From Tubulanus polymorphus (taxonomy: Eukaryota; Nemertea; Palaeonemertea; Tubulaniformes; Tubulanidae): a DNA stretch of 64,000 nucleotides. The notes under the pieces are model-generated. The model had not been told where the DNA came from and did no database searches. It saw only the letters and a program-made list of their open reading frames with translations. Both the position numbers and the translations under genes were made by a program. The stretch spans positions 11,721,001 to 11,785,000 of the forward strand of contig NC_134025.1 of NCBI RefSeq assembly GCF_964204645.1, in the 5' to 3' direction. Positions 33,528-43,564 of the stretch are shown piece after piece. The stretch's first letter is position 1. Each line of letters starts with the position of its first letter.

Positions 33528-34073
33528 TAATGTCTATTTATTAATTGATGAGACCTGTTTTTCTTGGATATTTTGCTTACTTTTTGGGGTACATACCTCA
33601 TTTATGTCTTAACAGAATGCCAAAAGTCGCGGACAACAACTGAATATCCGATATATTTCCAGTTCTGTACCAATTAGATGGATTGGCAAAAAGACTCCTT
33701 AAGTCCAATTGAATGAGAGAGAAAATCCTCCATTTTGTGAAATTTCTTGAATTTTTACATTGTCACCATGCCTACGAAATGAAGTTATTTTTCTTGTGGG
33801 GTCTCAACAACTAAATCAGGGTGGCGTAGGCATGGTAACAATGTTCAAATCCAAGAAATTTGACAAAATGGAGGATTTTCTCTCTCATTAAACTGGACTT
33901 AAGGAGTCTTTTTGCCAATCCATCTAATTGGTACAGAACTGGAAATATATCAGATATTCAGTTGTTGTCCGCGATTTTTGGCATTCTGTTAAGACATAAA
34001 TGAGGTATGTACCCCAAAAAGTAAGCAAAATATCCCAGAAAAACAGGTCTCATCAATTAATAAATAGACATTA
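33528..34073. mobile_element. Foldback MITE, ~248-bp arms
   Basis: Arms 33,528-33,777 and 33,827-34,073 are inverted copies with about a 49-bp loop. Ends are TAATGTCTATTTATTAATTG. TA at each end may be a TA target duplication. A solo arm of the same family sits at 17,843-17,931. There is no coding capacity. Confidence 0.9.
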
Positions 34074-35315
34074 GCAACCGGTGCTGATTGTATTGTGATT
34101 GGGCAAAGTGAATTCGATGGCTGTGATCTGTGCGTCTGTAAAGCGGGACTGAAATTCGTCTGCACACCGTTAATTCGACCGTGTACACCGAAGGTTTAAA
34201 AATAAATTCGCAGCATTGAAGTCAATTTAACCTTGATCACTTTATAATTATCTAAATACAGCACCATTTACCAAGAAACATGTTTATATACTCTATCTAT
34301 GTCATAGCCGTTGGCAAATTCATCTTTCATTCCATCTTGATCTTTAATCATCTATTCCTCAACAAAACACATCTTCATGGAGCACAGAATATTAACACTT
34401 TTAACATGAGTGTATAAGTAAATAGCCCAATCGGCGTCAAAAATCTATTCACCGATTGTGTATATATATGACTGACATTCCATAGCATAACTGAATTTCA
34501 ATATGCTACAGAATATTTTAGACAGTGGAACCGCTCCATGATACTTGAAAATGTGTTTGTGAATAAAGAACTGATAATTAATTACAGATTCGTTAATTTG
34601 CGTTTTGTTGGCGCACATACAGAATTTATGCTTTTCTTGGTCTTATATGCATAATTTTGTCAAAATCAGACAAGATTTTATGTATTTATGTAATCAGAAT
34701 CCGGAATGGATTTTTAAATCACATGGATGATGGTGTGGGAACGCTACCGAATGGAAATCGATCAGTGTTATTTAAACAACGAAGCTTATCGTATTGTCTC
34801 CGTTTGCACATGTTATGTTTCCGAGCGAAATTGTTCGTGTTCCTACGTAGTTTAATCGCGCGGTGAGCTGTTACTTCACTTTTTAACCCAATCACAGATT
34901 CCGGAGAAATGGTTCAGTGCGAAATGGCGTGATATCGAACGACTGTCAGTGACGGATTTATGCGCTGGGGCATACGGCTCTTTTTCAACAAGAGTCCTTT
35001 AATTTTTTTATTAATTTTTAATCAGAAAAGAAATTTACAATTGATAGTTTATCTACACTCGAACAACATACATGTACTTTGTCTGGTACGATTATGGTAA
35101 AACATGCCATCAAATGAATGATGACTAACAACGAAAAGAACAAACACATAGGTTCCAAACAGTACTGAAATGAAATACCGCCAACCCGATGCGACGTTTA
35201 GACAATTTCACGAAAGTACCAGTTTTCAGGGTCGATATATCCGCAAAATTGACTGAAAAGTGTTTTGTAAGGTTTTCCTAGCCATGTTCAATAAAAAAGA
35301 AAGACGGGAACTTAC
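34074..35315. other. Intergenic, nothing recognised
   Basis: No coding signal or repeat assigned. Confidence 0.35.
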
Positions 35316-35324
35316 CTAACTGTA

Positions 35325-35498
35325 CAGTACAATTTGTGCTGGTGGAGTCTCAGACTCCACCAGAATACGTTTTAACACTTGTTTACGATTTCCCTCTAGA
35401 GCATCGCAGTCAGCTTCTGTTAAAAAGGACATACCCATTTTCTGTGTGTGGCAATCATAATTTACAACCATACATATAGTTTGGGTTTTGAAGATCAT
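35325..35498 (-). CDS. Possible isolated exon
   Basis: The minus-strand frame contains MGMSFLTEADCDALEGNRKQ...VLKRILVESETPPAQIVLYS and then TAG, with a strong donor (GTAAGTTCC) abutting the stop. A plausible acceptor (TTGCCACACACAG) lies upstream. The peptide looks helical and protein-like, but I cannot name a family. A stop right at the donor makes a terminal exon or a chance frame about equally likely. Confidence 0.25.
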
Positions 35499-35715
35499 TA
35501 ACTATGAAAGGCCGCATTTGGATGGAGGTTCGGGAGTCCCTGCCCTCTCGGATGTATAAATTTCTTCAAAAATATCTAAAACCGAGGGTGAAACCACGCG
35601 GAACCCCAATAAAGACCTTTTACTTGGTTGCTTTTCTTTTCTTTTGTACCCCGGTTTTCTAATTTTCCTAATGTTACGGTAGAAATTACCAAATTCTGAC
35701 CACACGAAAACTATC

Positions 35716-36029
<314 letters not shown>

Positions 36030-37000
36030 TGTATAAAGGAGACATTCACATTTATTCGAAACGACTATAAAAACTGGCCACGTCACGCGCAGGTCTCCTT
36101 TATATACCCAATTGGTCAGGTGACCGAGTCCTGCGAGTGACGTGAACCATTCATACATATCATAATACATGTATAACAGAATCAGCGATCGTATCATATT
36201 TAATATGAACCATCCGCATATAACACCGAAGAGTTCATTTTTTTCTTGAGTTGCGCGCGGCCGCTGATGAGCGACATGGTGAGCTGGCGGGCGTTAGGCC
36301 CAACAGATTCATTTTTCTCAGAACGAACGATACGTTGCGGCAATAAAGAAGTTCCCAGTCTCTCATTGCATTCAAAAATCCCAAGAATCACCGGCAATCT
36401 GCACTTCATTTCCTTTAAAATGGTAAATGAATTAATCAGTTGCTTGGTGGGAATCTATAATCCCTCGAAGAATCGAACCGAAAACCAGCAAGCACAGCGC
36501 GGGACGAGGATAGGAAAAGGAGATTTAAGTGAGACATTAATATCTTAATTTCTTAACTCTTTCCACTGGTGATAATGATAAACGATACCATGTTAATGAA
36601 AGGTGATTTATTTTCGCAATAAATATTGCCAACAAAGTTGAAAGTGTGCTTGCAAAATATTTGAGGAAATAAAATCTGAGAGTGACCAGCTGAAATTTAA
36701 GTACAGCAACGTTGCCAGTGTTTTTTGAGTCCCTATGAATAAGTTAAAGATGCAAAATGTGTAATAAGTCAGTGTATCCTGTTATCCTGTATCATGTATC
36801 CTGTTGATTCTGTTATTAATTACTTGTGGTCAGATATGCGCAAGCAGAAATTTGACTGTGTTCTAGGTCAACGCTCTGTTCGTCATGCATCGTTTTGTGG
36901 ATAGCTTCAAAATAACTCCTCTGCAATCTCAATAAGATTTGGCTTCACATATTGACTGCAACTGAAGTTATTGGCCTTTTTCTGAGGGACCGATTTTTTG
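36030..37000. other. Intergenic, nothing recognised
   Basis: Short open frames at 36,200-36,550 on both strands overlap and show no domain. Confidence 0.35.
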
Positions 37001-37004
37001 AAAT

Positions 37005-37400
37005 ACTGTATGATTGTGGTGATTTCAAGTTCATTGATTTTTGTATATGATCACCAGGGGGCTTGGAATAGCGGAATAATAGTAATACATGTATGATAGA
37101 ATTCATTCGTCAATATATGTACAAGATTTTTTATTAATGTTGCTTTGACATCCACCGGTCCTAAATAATTGAAAGGACATCCCCAAGCTTAAAGGCTGTA
37201 CCAAAAAGGGGGAATGCCCAAGAAAAAGTGAACTTAGTATTTCCATAATATATTGGTACCTAGGGATACTTACAATCAATTGCAAAATTGTAGATCAGGA
37301 TATGTTCTATGATTGTGGCGAGTTTCAAGGTCATTGGTTTCAGTATATGATCACTAGGGGGCATTAAATATTAAAATTGTCAAGATTGTTGCGCATTTCA
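37005..37400. repeat. Dispersed TCAAGGTCA repeat, second locus
   Basis: Two degenerate units (ATTGTGGTGATTTCAAGTTCATTG...GATCACCAGGGGGC and ATTGTGGCGAGTTTCAAGGTCATTGG...GATCACTAGGGGGC) match the reverse complement of the 4.6-4.95 kb units. Confidence 0.6.
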
Positions 37401-37477
37401 ACTCACTTATTAGTGGGCATGATTTCCCTAGACCCCCGGTAAATAACTAGGGGTTATCACTTTTGTTTTCTAGTATA

Positions 37478-37646
37478 CAGTGGGACCTCGTTACAATGAA
37501 CTTCCAGAAAATATGTTCGTTATGACCGTTAAATCCAGTGTGAAATTGATTAAATTTTCTTATTTGGGACGAAATTCCGTATTTGTTATATTCGATGAAT
37601 AGTTTTACATGTATCCAAGTTCATTATATTTAACGAGGTTCCACTG
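37478..37646. mobile_element. pogo/Tigger-like MITE
   Basis: Starts CAGTGGGACCTCGTTACAAT and ends in the inverted ATTATATTTAACGAGGTTCCACTG. CAGTGGAACCTCGTTA is the classic terminal repeat of pogo/Tigger elements. It is about 169 bp, too short for a transposase. A TA precedes the left end, and the right TA is lost. Confidence 0.75.
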
Positions 37647-38505
37647 GAATGTGAAATTAGTATACGGTATATATTGAATTTAGTATATAAATGGAATAAC
37701 TTGACATCGGATCTGGACGGAACACGCGAGTGCCTTGAGCAAAGTTGCCGATTCTGTCCGAGAAACAACACGTCAGACCGTCGCCTTATGCATGTGCAGA
37801 ACATAACGAAGATAAGAAGAATAACCATTTATCACGAAATTGATGATAAATAAAAGTTTATTGCATACGATAAAAACAATAGGTAAAATATAAAGCTGTT
37901 ATTATCGATACTATAATCAATACAATATACGTACTTATAAATACTAGCGTACAATAAAAACAATTGGTAAAATATAATAAATTGCCCATGGGCAAAGTGT
38001 GGTTTACCTTGAATGCTAGAGGTTGTTTGGAGCAAGGGCATTGCTTGAAAAATCCTTTTAATTCGTGACTTCAAAGTTCTACAAGTTTAAATTGTATTTT
38101 ATCTTTCTTAAAGAATTATTTTGTAGTAAAATAAGACGAAAGATATACATTTGTTTACGGTCCACGTCCGAAATTTCGTAGGGTACAGGCGCGGCAGGGA
38201 AATTATTTTATATTTTCAAAAAATATTTTTCACAATATGAAAAAATATTCAAATAAAATTTATACGATGTCACCAATCAGAGGGTAGCTGAATATTGAGT
38301 CTTGGAAACCTCTTCCAATGTATGGCCGCGGAAACTAAAATACCGGTACAGTAAGAAATCGGCGTATTAGATCGTCCTGGAATTTACTACTACAATATTC
38401 AGACCTCGATCTATACCTATAGTTTGCTGCTTAGTATTATCAGGTCACAAGAAATTACAATTCATTACAAATTCTATCAGACAGAAAACACAGCGCTCAT
38501 CTTCT
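37647..38505. other. Intergenic, nothing recognised
   Basis: AT-rich sequence with scattered TGGTAAAATATAA words repeated twice (near 37,890 and 37,970). No gene. Confidence 0.35.
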
Positions 38506-38509
38506 GGTC

Positions 38510-38905
38510 AAACGTAGGTGCCGGCAAGCACGCACAAATCTATATCACCATCGCCGGTGCGCAGCGAATCCAGCGAGCTTTCTAGCGAAGAGGTAGAAAA
38601 GCAAGAAGAGGAAAACGAAGATGAGGGAAAAAGTCACAGCAAGACCACTACTCTATCGAGGGGAGAGTAACTTCCTCACCACAACCGGTATCCGTGGGAG
38701 CCAAAATTTTCGAACACGTGCACACTGATGATTTATTTTCGATCCAATTTCCAAATGAAAATGATTTTGAAGAAATAGCAGACGATGAAAGCTTTCAAAT
38801 CGATACAAGGCAGTTAAACAAATTGCAAAAACAATTAATCGAAAACGAAATAAAAAGCATCTGCGCAGAAAAGAAAGACGCGGATAGGTTGATAAACGCT
38901 TTTTT
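38510..38905 (+). pseudogene. Unrecognised coding fragment, copy of the 63.1-kb region
   Basis: About 90% identical to 63,108-63,505. It encodes, across frame breaks, a Ser-rich stretch (SSELSSEEVE), an acidic run, GKSHSKTTTLSRG, then FEHVHTDDLFSIQFPNENDF and KLQKQL...SICAEKKDADRLINAF. It stops abruptly at about 38,905, where inverted element A begins. Family unknown. This copy has lost two bases near 38,532 relative to the right-hand copy, but it keeps the 38,694-38,905 part open. Confidence 0.55.
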
Positions 38906-38907
38906 TA

Positions 38908-39732
38908 TCACCGATGCTTAACCTCACATGAGGGGGGAATGACAGTCATTCGCGTAACCTTGACTGACGAAGACTTGCCCAAATTGACGGTATGGTTGAA
39001 GTAAATTGCATCGGCACCTGGTAACAAAAGGGCCTTTCTTGCATAATCAATAACTGCCTGGTTTTGTTCTAAGAAATCGGCTCCAAGAATTGCATCAGAC
39101 GTGATACCGTACATAGAGTGCGAAATTTGCAAATTGCCTATACAAAATCCACAGAAATAACTCCGAGATTTAGTTCCATCTACCCCACGGGCAGATTGGA
39201 ATTGACCCACCTGCAAAGGGCCATTTGATATCTGAGGATCAGTCGTGAAATAATTGTTTGATAATACAGAAATTTTGGCGCCCGTGTCAATCAAAATACT
39301 TAACGGTGTTCCTGAATGACAACCTGTCACTCGGTTGGCAACAGTTGCCATAATTGACGGGGAATAAGCCTCCTGTCCAAAGGTGTTATTTTTACAGGAA
39401 AAAGACTCGATGTCGTTGGTTGACGAATCATCTAAACCGGTTGTAACAAGTGGGAATGGTTCCTGACAGTGGACAGTTGGTTGACACTGGTTGACATTTG
39501 AGTTCGAATTTCCTATCCCAACATTGTCGTTGATTGGTGTAATCGGTTTAGACGTGGGGACAACCTCTGTCCTGTTCGTTGGACATTCCATCACCAACCG
39601 GATGATGAAAACTACTAGTCTTTGAGGTGACAGGACGATCCTGTTCTTTTTCGAATAACTGACAACAATTTTCCGACGTTGACTCCTGATTTGATACATT
39701 TGACAAGATAGTCCTTGTATTATCATGATCAT
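38908..39732 (-). pseudogene. Element A retropepsin fragment
   Basis: Contains GTPLSILIDTGAKISVLSN, where D-T-G is the retropepsin active site. Then come QFQSARGVDGTK, a frame-disturbed flap region, ILGADFLEQNQAVIDYA and VKVTRMTVIPPSCEV. It aligns throughout with the protease of element B (LIDTGADISVVS). A few residues are missing between NLQISHSMY and GITSD. Upstream acidic-linker sequence is in another frame (39,548-39,778), so the copy is not functional. Confidence 0.85.
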
Positions 39733-39934
39733 TACGACATTCCGACCGTGAACTGTTATTACTTAAATCTGATGACACAAGGTCACATTGTACCGCTGAT
39801 ACGGAAGTTACTGGGTACTTATACTGACCAAGAGTGTGTTCATGACAATTGAAATGAGACTTTTTATCTCTAAAAAGGTTATCTTCTGCCGAATCCGTCG
39901 GACCATTAACGCCTCTAGGGTGTGACCTATCGAT

Positions 39935-40365
39935 TCAAAACTTGTCACCCAAGCACGCCATATCAGTACGTACCTGCTGCAATTCAACCGGATCGCTGAA
40001 CGTGACCCTCCTGTGTCTTTTTACAGGCTCTTTAGTAACCGACAACTGGGAATTATCCCTCCTGTTGTCCTCAAAATTGGATCCTTGATCCATATAAAAA
40101 TTTCCATCTAATGACAACTTGGAATTGTCCCTCCAGCTGTCCCCAAAGTTACGATCCTGAATGTCATAAACGTCATCGGCACCCCATGAAGGAATGTGAT
40201 AACCAATAAACTCATCTAAATGTATAAATTCATTGTCATCAAAGTAATCTGCATTACAGTTCTCCTCAGGTTCAAAATAACAAGATAATGAGTCACCTAG
40301 AATATCGCCTTGATCAAACGACAAGTCAAATATACCATCCTTTTCGTCCATCATAATCAAAAATA
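39935..40365 (-). pseudogene. Element A acidic linker fragment
   Basis: FDLSFDQGDILGDSLSCYFE, SWGADDVYDIQDRNFGDSWR and HRRVTFSDPVELQQVR match the N-terminal part of the element B protease frame (43,740-44,110). A very acidic Asp/Tyr-rich segment between nucleocapsid and protease, with an internal 20-residue repeat (DSWRDNS..LS.DGNFYMDQGSNFED.RRDNSQLS). Function unknown. Confidence 0.8.
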
Positions 40366-40660
40366 TAAATTGAAGAAAACGCCGTCAATACCAAACGAGG
40401 GTCGTGGAAGATGGCTGAAATCGTATAGACATACGCCGGTGATGATAACTTTGTTCGCGTTGTTGATGTAAGGTGTGCTGATGGAAGTGTTCTCAAACGT
40501 CCCATTACGAAATCAGTGCTCCTGATGAAGAGAACCGAGAGAATGGACTTGATATAATTCGTGGTTAAGCGTTCATATAAGACATTTCGCATGTTCCAGA
40601 ACGTTCTGATGTTCGAAAACAAACATTTATTGCTAGTTAGCGTGAGAACTCTAATTCGTG
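40366..40660 (+). mobile_element. BEL/Pao 3' fragment inserted in element A
   Basis: The plus strand encodes YAGDDNFVRVVDVRCADGSV and LKRPITK, the DUF5641-type C-terminus of a Pao integrase, followed by about 150 bp that could be 3' LTR. Element A resumes near 40,660. The exact borders are uncertain. Confidence 0.55.
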
Positions 40661-40755
40661 TTTCGTTGTCAATTGTCGGACTGTCGTTGTCTTATCTAAG
40701 GTAACCCGAATATGAGTCGTCCCACCAAAAATCACTCCTTATCGCCGAATCGTAT

Positions 40756-42017
40756 TGATCCACAGCTAGATTTTCGTAGTAACTGAAAATGTTTCGTAGT
40801 ATTTAGAAATGTTCTTAATGTTGTTTCCGTATGCGTGGGGGTTACGCTAAAGCCGTCAGACAAGAACGTACTAGTAGTAAGAATTACGAAAGTTCTTGTT
40901 TGATGCTTTCATCTACCAACGCAAACCATAAATCAGTCTATAAACAACAATTCTTTCTCGGTTCTTCTGCTGTGAGATCTGGCAAACATTCAGAAAATCT
41001 TTATATAAAACTTTTAAATAGTTGGAACCATATTTGGTTGGGTCGGAACAATGGAGTGTATTTATAATGAGGCTCGTGAAGGGATCACGCTGATACTTGA
41101 TGATATTCCCGGCTACTTTCCGTAAAAGGAAAAACCGGAAGTTTAGGAAGATGTGGTTGTTTTGCTTATCCTGTATTAAAATAGAATTAGTTAAATTGTA
41201 GATAAAATAATTAGTATAAGTATTTCAAATAATTTAAGAATTGATAATCAATCACAATGTATTCCGAATCGTAGTTAATTATAATAATTAAAAAAGAAAC
41301 AATGAATTTGTACTGTAATTAGAAAAGAAAACAAAGTTTTGAAAAGATATTTAATTTGAATATCCTAGATGTTAAATGAGAACAAAGTCTCTATAATCGC
41401 TAATGTTTTAGACAAATTAATTTGTGTTAAATGTTAAAACTAGCTGTCTGAAGTTTCTGTTGTCTGTATGCGCTCGTTGGTAATTCACAGACAATAGCTG
41501 CTCTCTCAACAACGACTAGCAAGGAGTGAGTAAATCACAACGCGTCATGACAGGAGGGTTGGAAGGAAAAAGTTAGTTTAGCAAATCAGTTTTGAAAATA
41601 ATTTTAGATCAGCGAATCATTAAGGCCAAATTCTATATGACCAAAACAGTCACGACAGTAACGTTGCTGCTCCTTGCCAAAAGTCGAGTGGGAGAGTCGG
41701 TATTTTAAGAATGCCGATTCTTTCTGTAAAAGGGACCCGCATCTTGAGAGAGCAGTTAATCGGGAGAATCTGTACCTTAGTAAGACGAGTGTCGACAGCA
41801 GGACAGGAGAAGCTTCGGAACGATAGGGATTCATATAATAGGGATTAGGAAAATCATTCTCAGGTTCAAGGTAAATAGAATATATTATCTTCAATATTAT
41901 CATCCGGTATTTCAGTTTATTCATTCAGATTTGTGCACGGACACGTTCTCTCGCCAGGGCCTTACTCAAGTATTTTAATAGATAACGATTAAAGAGAGGA
42001 TTGTGACCGGTGTATCA
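40756..42017 (+). repeat. Ty3/gypsy element B 5' LTR
   Basis: 1,262 bp, TGATCCACAG to GGTGTATCA, about 98-99% identical to 46,974-48,227 (small indels near 41,410 and 41,822). It is preceded by GTAT (40,752-40,755), the target duplication. A TATA-like TGTAAAAGGG at 41,725 lies ahead of CTTGAGAGAGCAG. Confidence 0.93.
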
Positions 42018-42018
42018 C

Positions 42019-42031
42019 TGGTGCCGAAACC
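42019..42031 (+). promoter_or_regulatory. Element B primer-binding site (tRNA-Phe)
   Basis: TGGTGCCGAAACC starts one base after the LTR. It is complementary to the 3' end of animal tRNA-Phe(GAA), whose acceptor ends GGTTTCGGCACCA. The match is shorter than the 18-nt match in element E. Confidence 0.85.
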
Positions 42032-42084
42032 ATATTGATTAATTATTGTGTCGAGCTTTTATTATTTGTAATTTATTAATTTTA

Positions 42085-42204
42085 ATGGTTCGAATTTTTA
42101 TTTGTTCACACTGTGGTGAGAAGAACGCTTTTTCAAAGAAGCGCCGCACTCCAGTAAACAGGCCGACACAGGCATTGTGGGATTCGAACCCACCCCGTGC
42201 ATGA
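42085..42204 (+). CDS. Leader ORF with CxHCG knuckle (element B)
   Basis: 39 codons from the first ATG after the primer-binding site: MVRIFICSHCGEKNAFSKKRR, then LWDSNPP and a stop. The N-terminus matches the leader ORF of element D (55,541). CSHCG with a basic FSKKRR tail could be half a zinc-binding ribbon. The stop falls inside the first T-arm unit. The same frame continues for a second LWDSNPP-type unit before another stop. Function unknown. Confidence 0.5.
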   Translation: MVRIFICSHCGEKNAFSKKRRTPVNRPTQALWDSNPPRA

Positions 42205-42429
42205 CCATTTCAGATCCCGGAGGAACTTCGAGAGCCGTCGTGGGATTCGAACCCACCACTGCACGCTCATGTGTAATACCGGAGGAGTGTCGGGGACCTC
42301 TGTGGGATTCTAACCCACTCGCCATGCAGGTCGACACCGATGGGGCTGCACTACAGCCATTGAGGGGTTCGAACCCTCCACCTTGTGAATTGCCAAAACC
42401 GTCCAGCCAGGATGGGGAATCGAACCTAC
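42177..42429 (-). repeat. Antisense tRNA T-arm array, element B
   Basis: Five units at about 42,177, 42,240, 42,302, 42,362 and 42,413 (steps 63, 62, 60, 51). Each carries GTGGGATTCGAACCCAC or a variant: GTGGG-ATTCTAA-CCCAC, GAGGG-GTTCGAA-CCCTC, TGGGG-AATCGAA-CCTAC. On minus this is the T-stem, seven-base T-loop TTCGAAT and B box of a tRNA. It lies between the primer-binding site and gag. Confidence 0.85.
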
Positions 42430-42496
42430 ATCTGTTTTTTTGGGTTGGAAAATTTTAAAATGTTATTTTAGATTAGTATTCGTTTAAAGATATACA

Positions 42497-43562
42497 ATGT
42501 CGACTGGAGGGGAGACGACGTACGGTGCGGGTGGCTCACGGGAACGATCCGCTGTAAGCAACGACACTGTTCTGCAGGCCCTCTCTGGCCTTCGCGAACA
42601 GGTGGACACAGCCACGGCGTTCATGAATTTCTCTTTGCTCCCTAAATTTACGGGACGAGACGACCAGTGCGTCACTGATTGGTTCAGAGGATTTGACCGT
42701 TTGGCCGATCTAAGGGGTTGGAACGATGACGCTAAAAAGAAACAGTTGTATTGGTTTTTGGCTGGCCCGGCCCTAATCTTATTTAATGATCTTCGAATTG
42801 ATCAGGGTATCGATGCGACCGGTAGAAATATTGCCACTCCCTGGGAGCATATTGTTCATGCATTTTGTTTACAATTTAGCCCCACCTCGTGGGCTTTGGT
42901 CAAGGAGTCGGCTTTGACGACGATGCGACAGGGGGAGACAACCGGTCGATAGGTTTGCGGAAGAGATTGATCGTGTGGCCTCGAGTTTGAAATTTTCGGA
43001 CCACCAGAAAAAGATGTTACTAATTAACAACTCTCGCCCTGACATCTCTGTCTACCTGTTGTCACAGCGTCCGACGACATTTAGGGATGCATGGGAGGCA
43101 GCCAGAATGGCGGAGCATATCGAACAACGTAAAGCTCTGTCGTCTCCCAAGGTATCGCAAATTGGGACCGAACCAAATAAAGCGATGGGTGATGTCATGA
43201 CTGAGCTACGGGACATGTTTCGCCAGATCATGGACACTCAAAAATCTACCCGTACTCAGCGAAATGATAGAGGTACCTACTATAGTGAGAACCGTCAATC
43301 ACAAAGGTCGCAAGATGGACAGGTGGTGTGCTATCAATGTCACGCCCCTGGTCATTACGCCAGGAATTGCCCGACGTGGCGTTACGACCAACAAAGGTCA
43401 CGGGTCTCGCCAAACCGGGACGCATTTCAGTGTGATAATCGCCGGCCCCAAAATTCTGGTAGGGGTCAGTTTCGGTCACAGAATCTTGGGCATGATTCCC
43501 AACGGGTTAATCGAACATTTGGTCAGGGAAACGACCGGAGACCTCATCCTATGGACCGATAA
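42497..43562 (+). CDS. Element B Gag (capsid and zinc knuckle), one frameshift
   Basis: Starts MSTGGETTYGAGGSRERSAV at 42,497. The capsid-like region includes LPKFTGRDDQCVTDWFRGFD and KKQLYWFLAGPALILFNDL. A 2-base loss near 42,940, relative to element A, ends the frame at 42,952. The remainder resumes at 42,953 with RFAEEIDRVASSLKFSDHQK and reaches the zinc knuckle CYQCHAPGHYARNC (C-x2-C-x4-H-x4-C) near 43,330. It ends in TAA at 43,560, where element A has CAA. The protease frame overlaps the end. Confidence 0.88.
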
Positions 43563-43564
43563 GG

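Larger units (their letters stand above)
38908..40755 (-). mobile_element. Ty3/gypsy element A, inner part (protease and acidic region)
   Basis: Continuation on minus of the gag fragment at 48,228-49,230. The two were separated by insertion of element B, with GTAT on both sides. It encodes the same acidic linker and retropepsin as element B, with frame breaks and a 300-bp foreign insert at 40,366-40,660. The element is cut off right after the protease by the junction at 38,905. Confidence 0.85.

Noticed and set aside
36246-36548. 100-codon plus ORF and its minus-strand counterpart
   Set aside because: No recognisable motif, and composition like flanking non-coding DNA.
40831-41067. 78-codon ORF found identically at 40,831 and 47,049
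   Set aside because: Both lie in the two LTRs of one element, so identity reflects LTR duplication. No start context or domain.
42177-42429. Complete tRNA genes in the leader arrays
   Set aside because: Only T-arm/B-box portions are present; no acceptor, D or anticodon arms at tRNA spacing.
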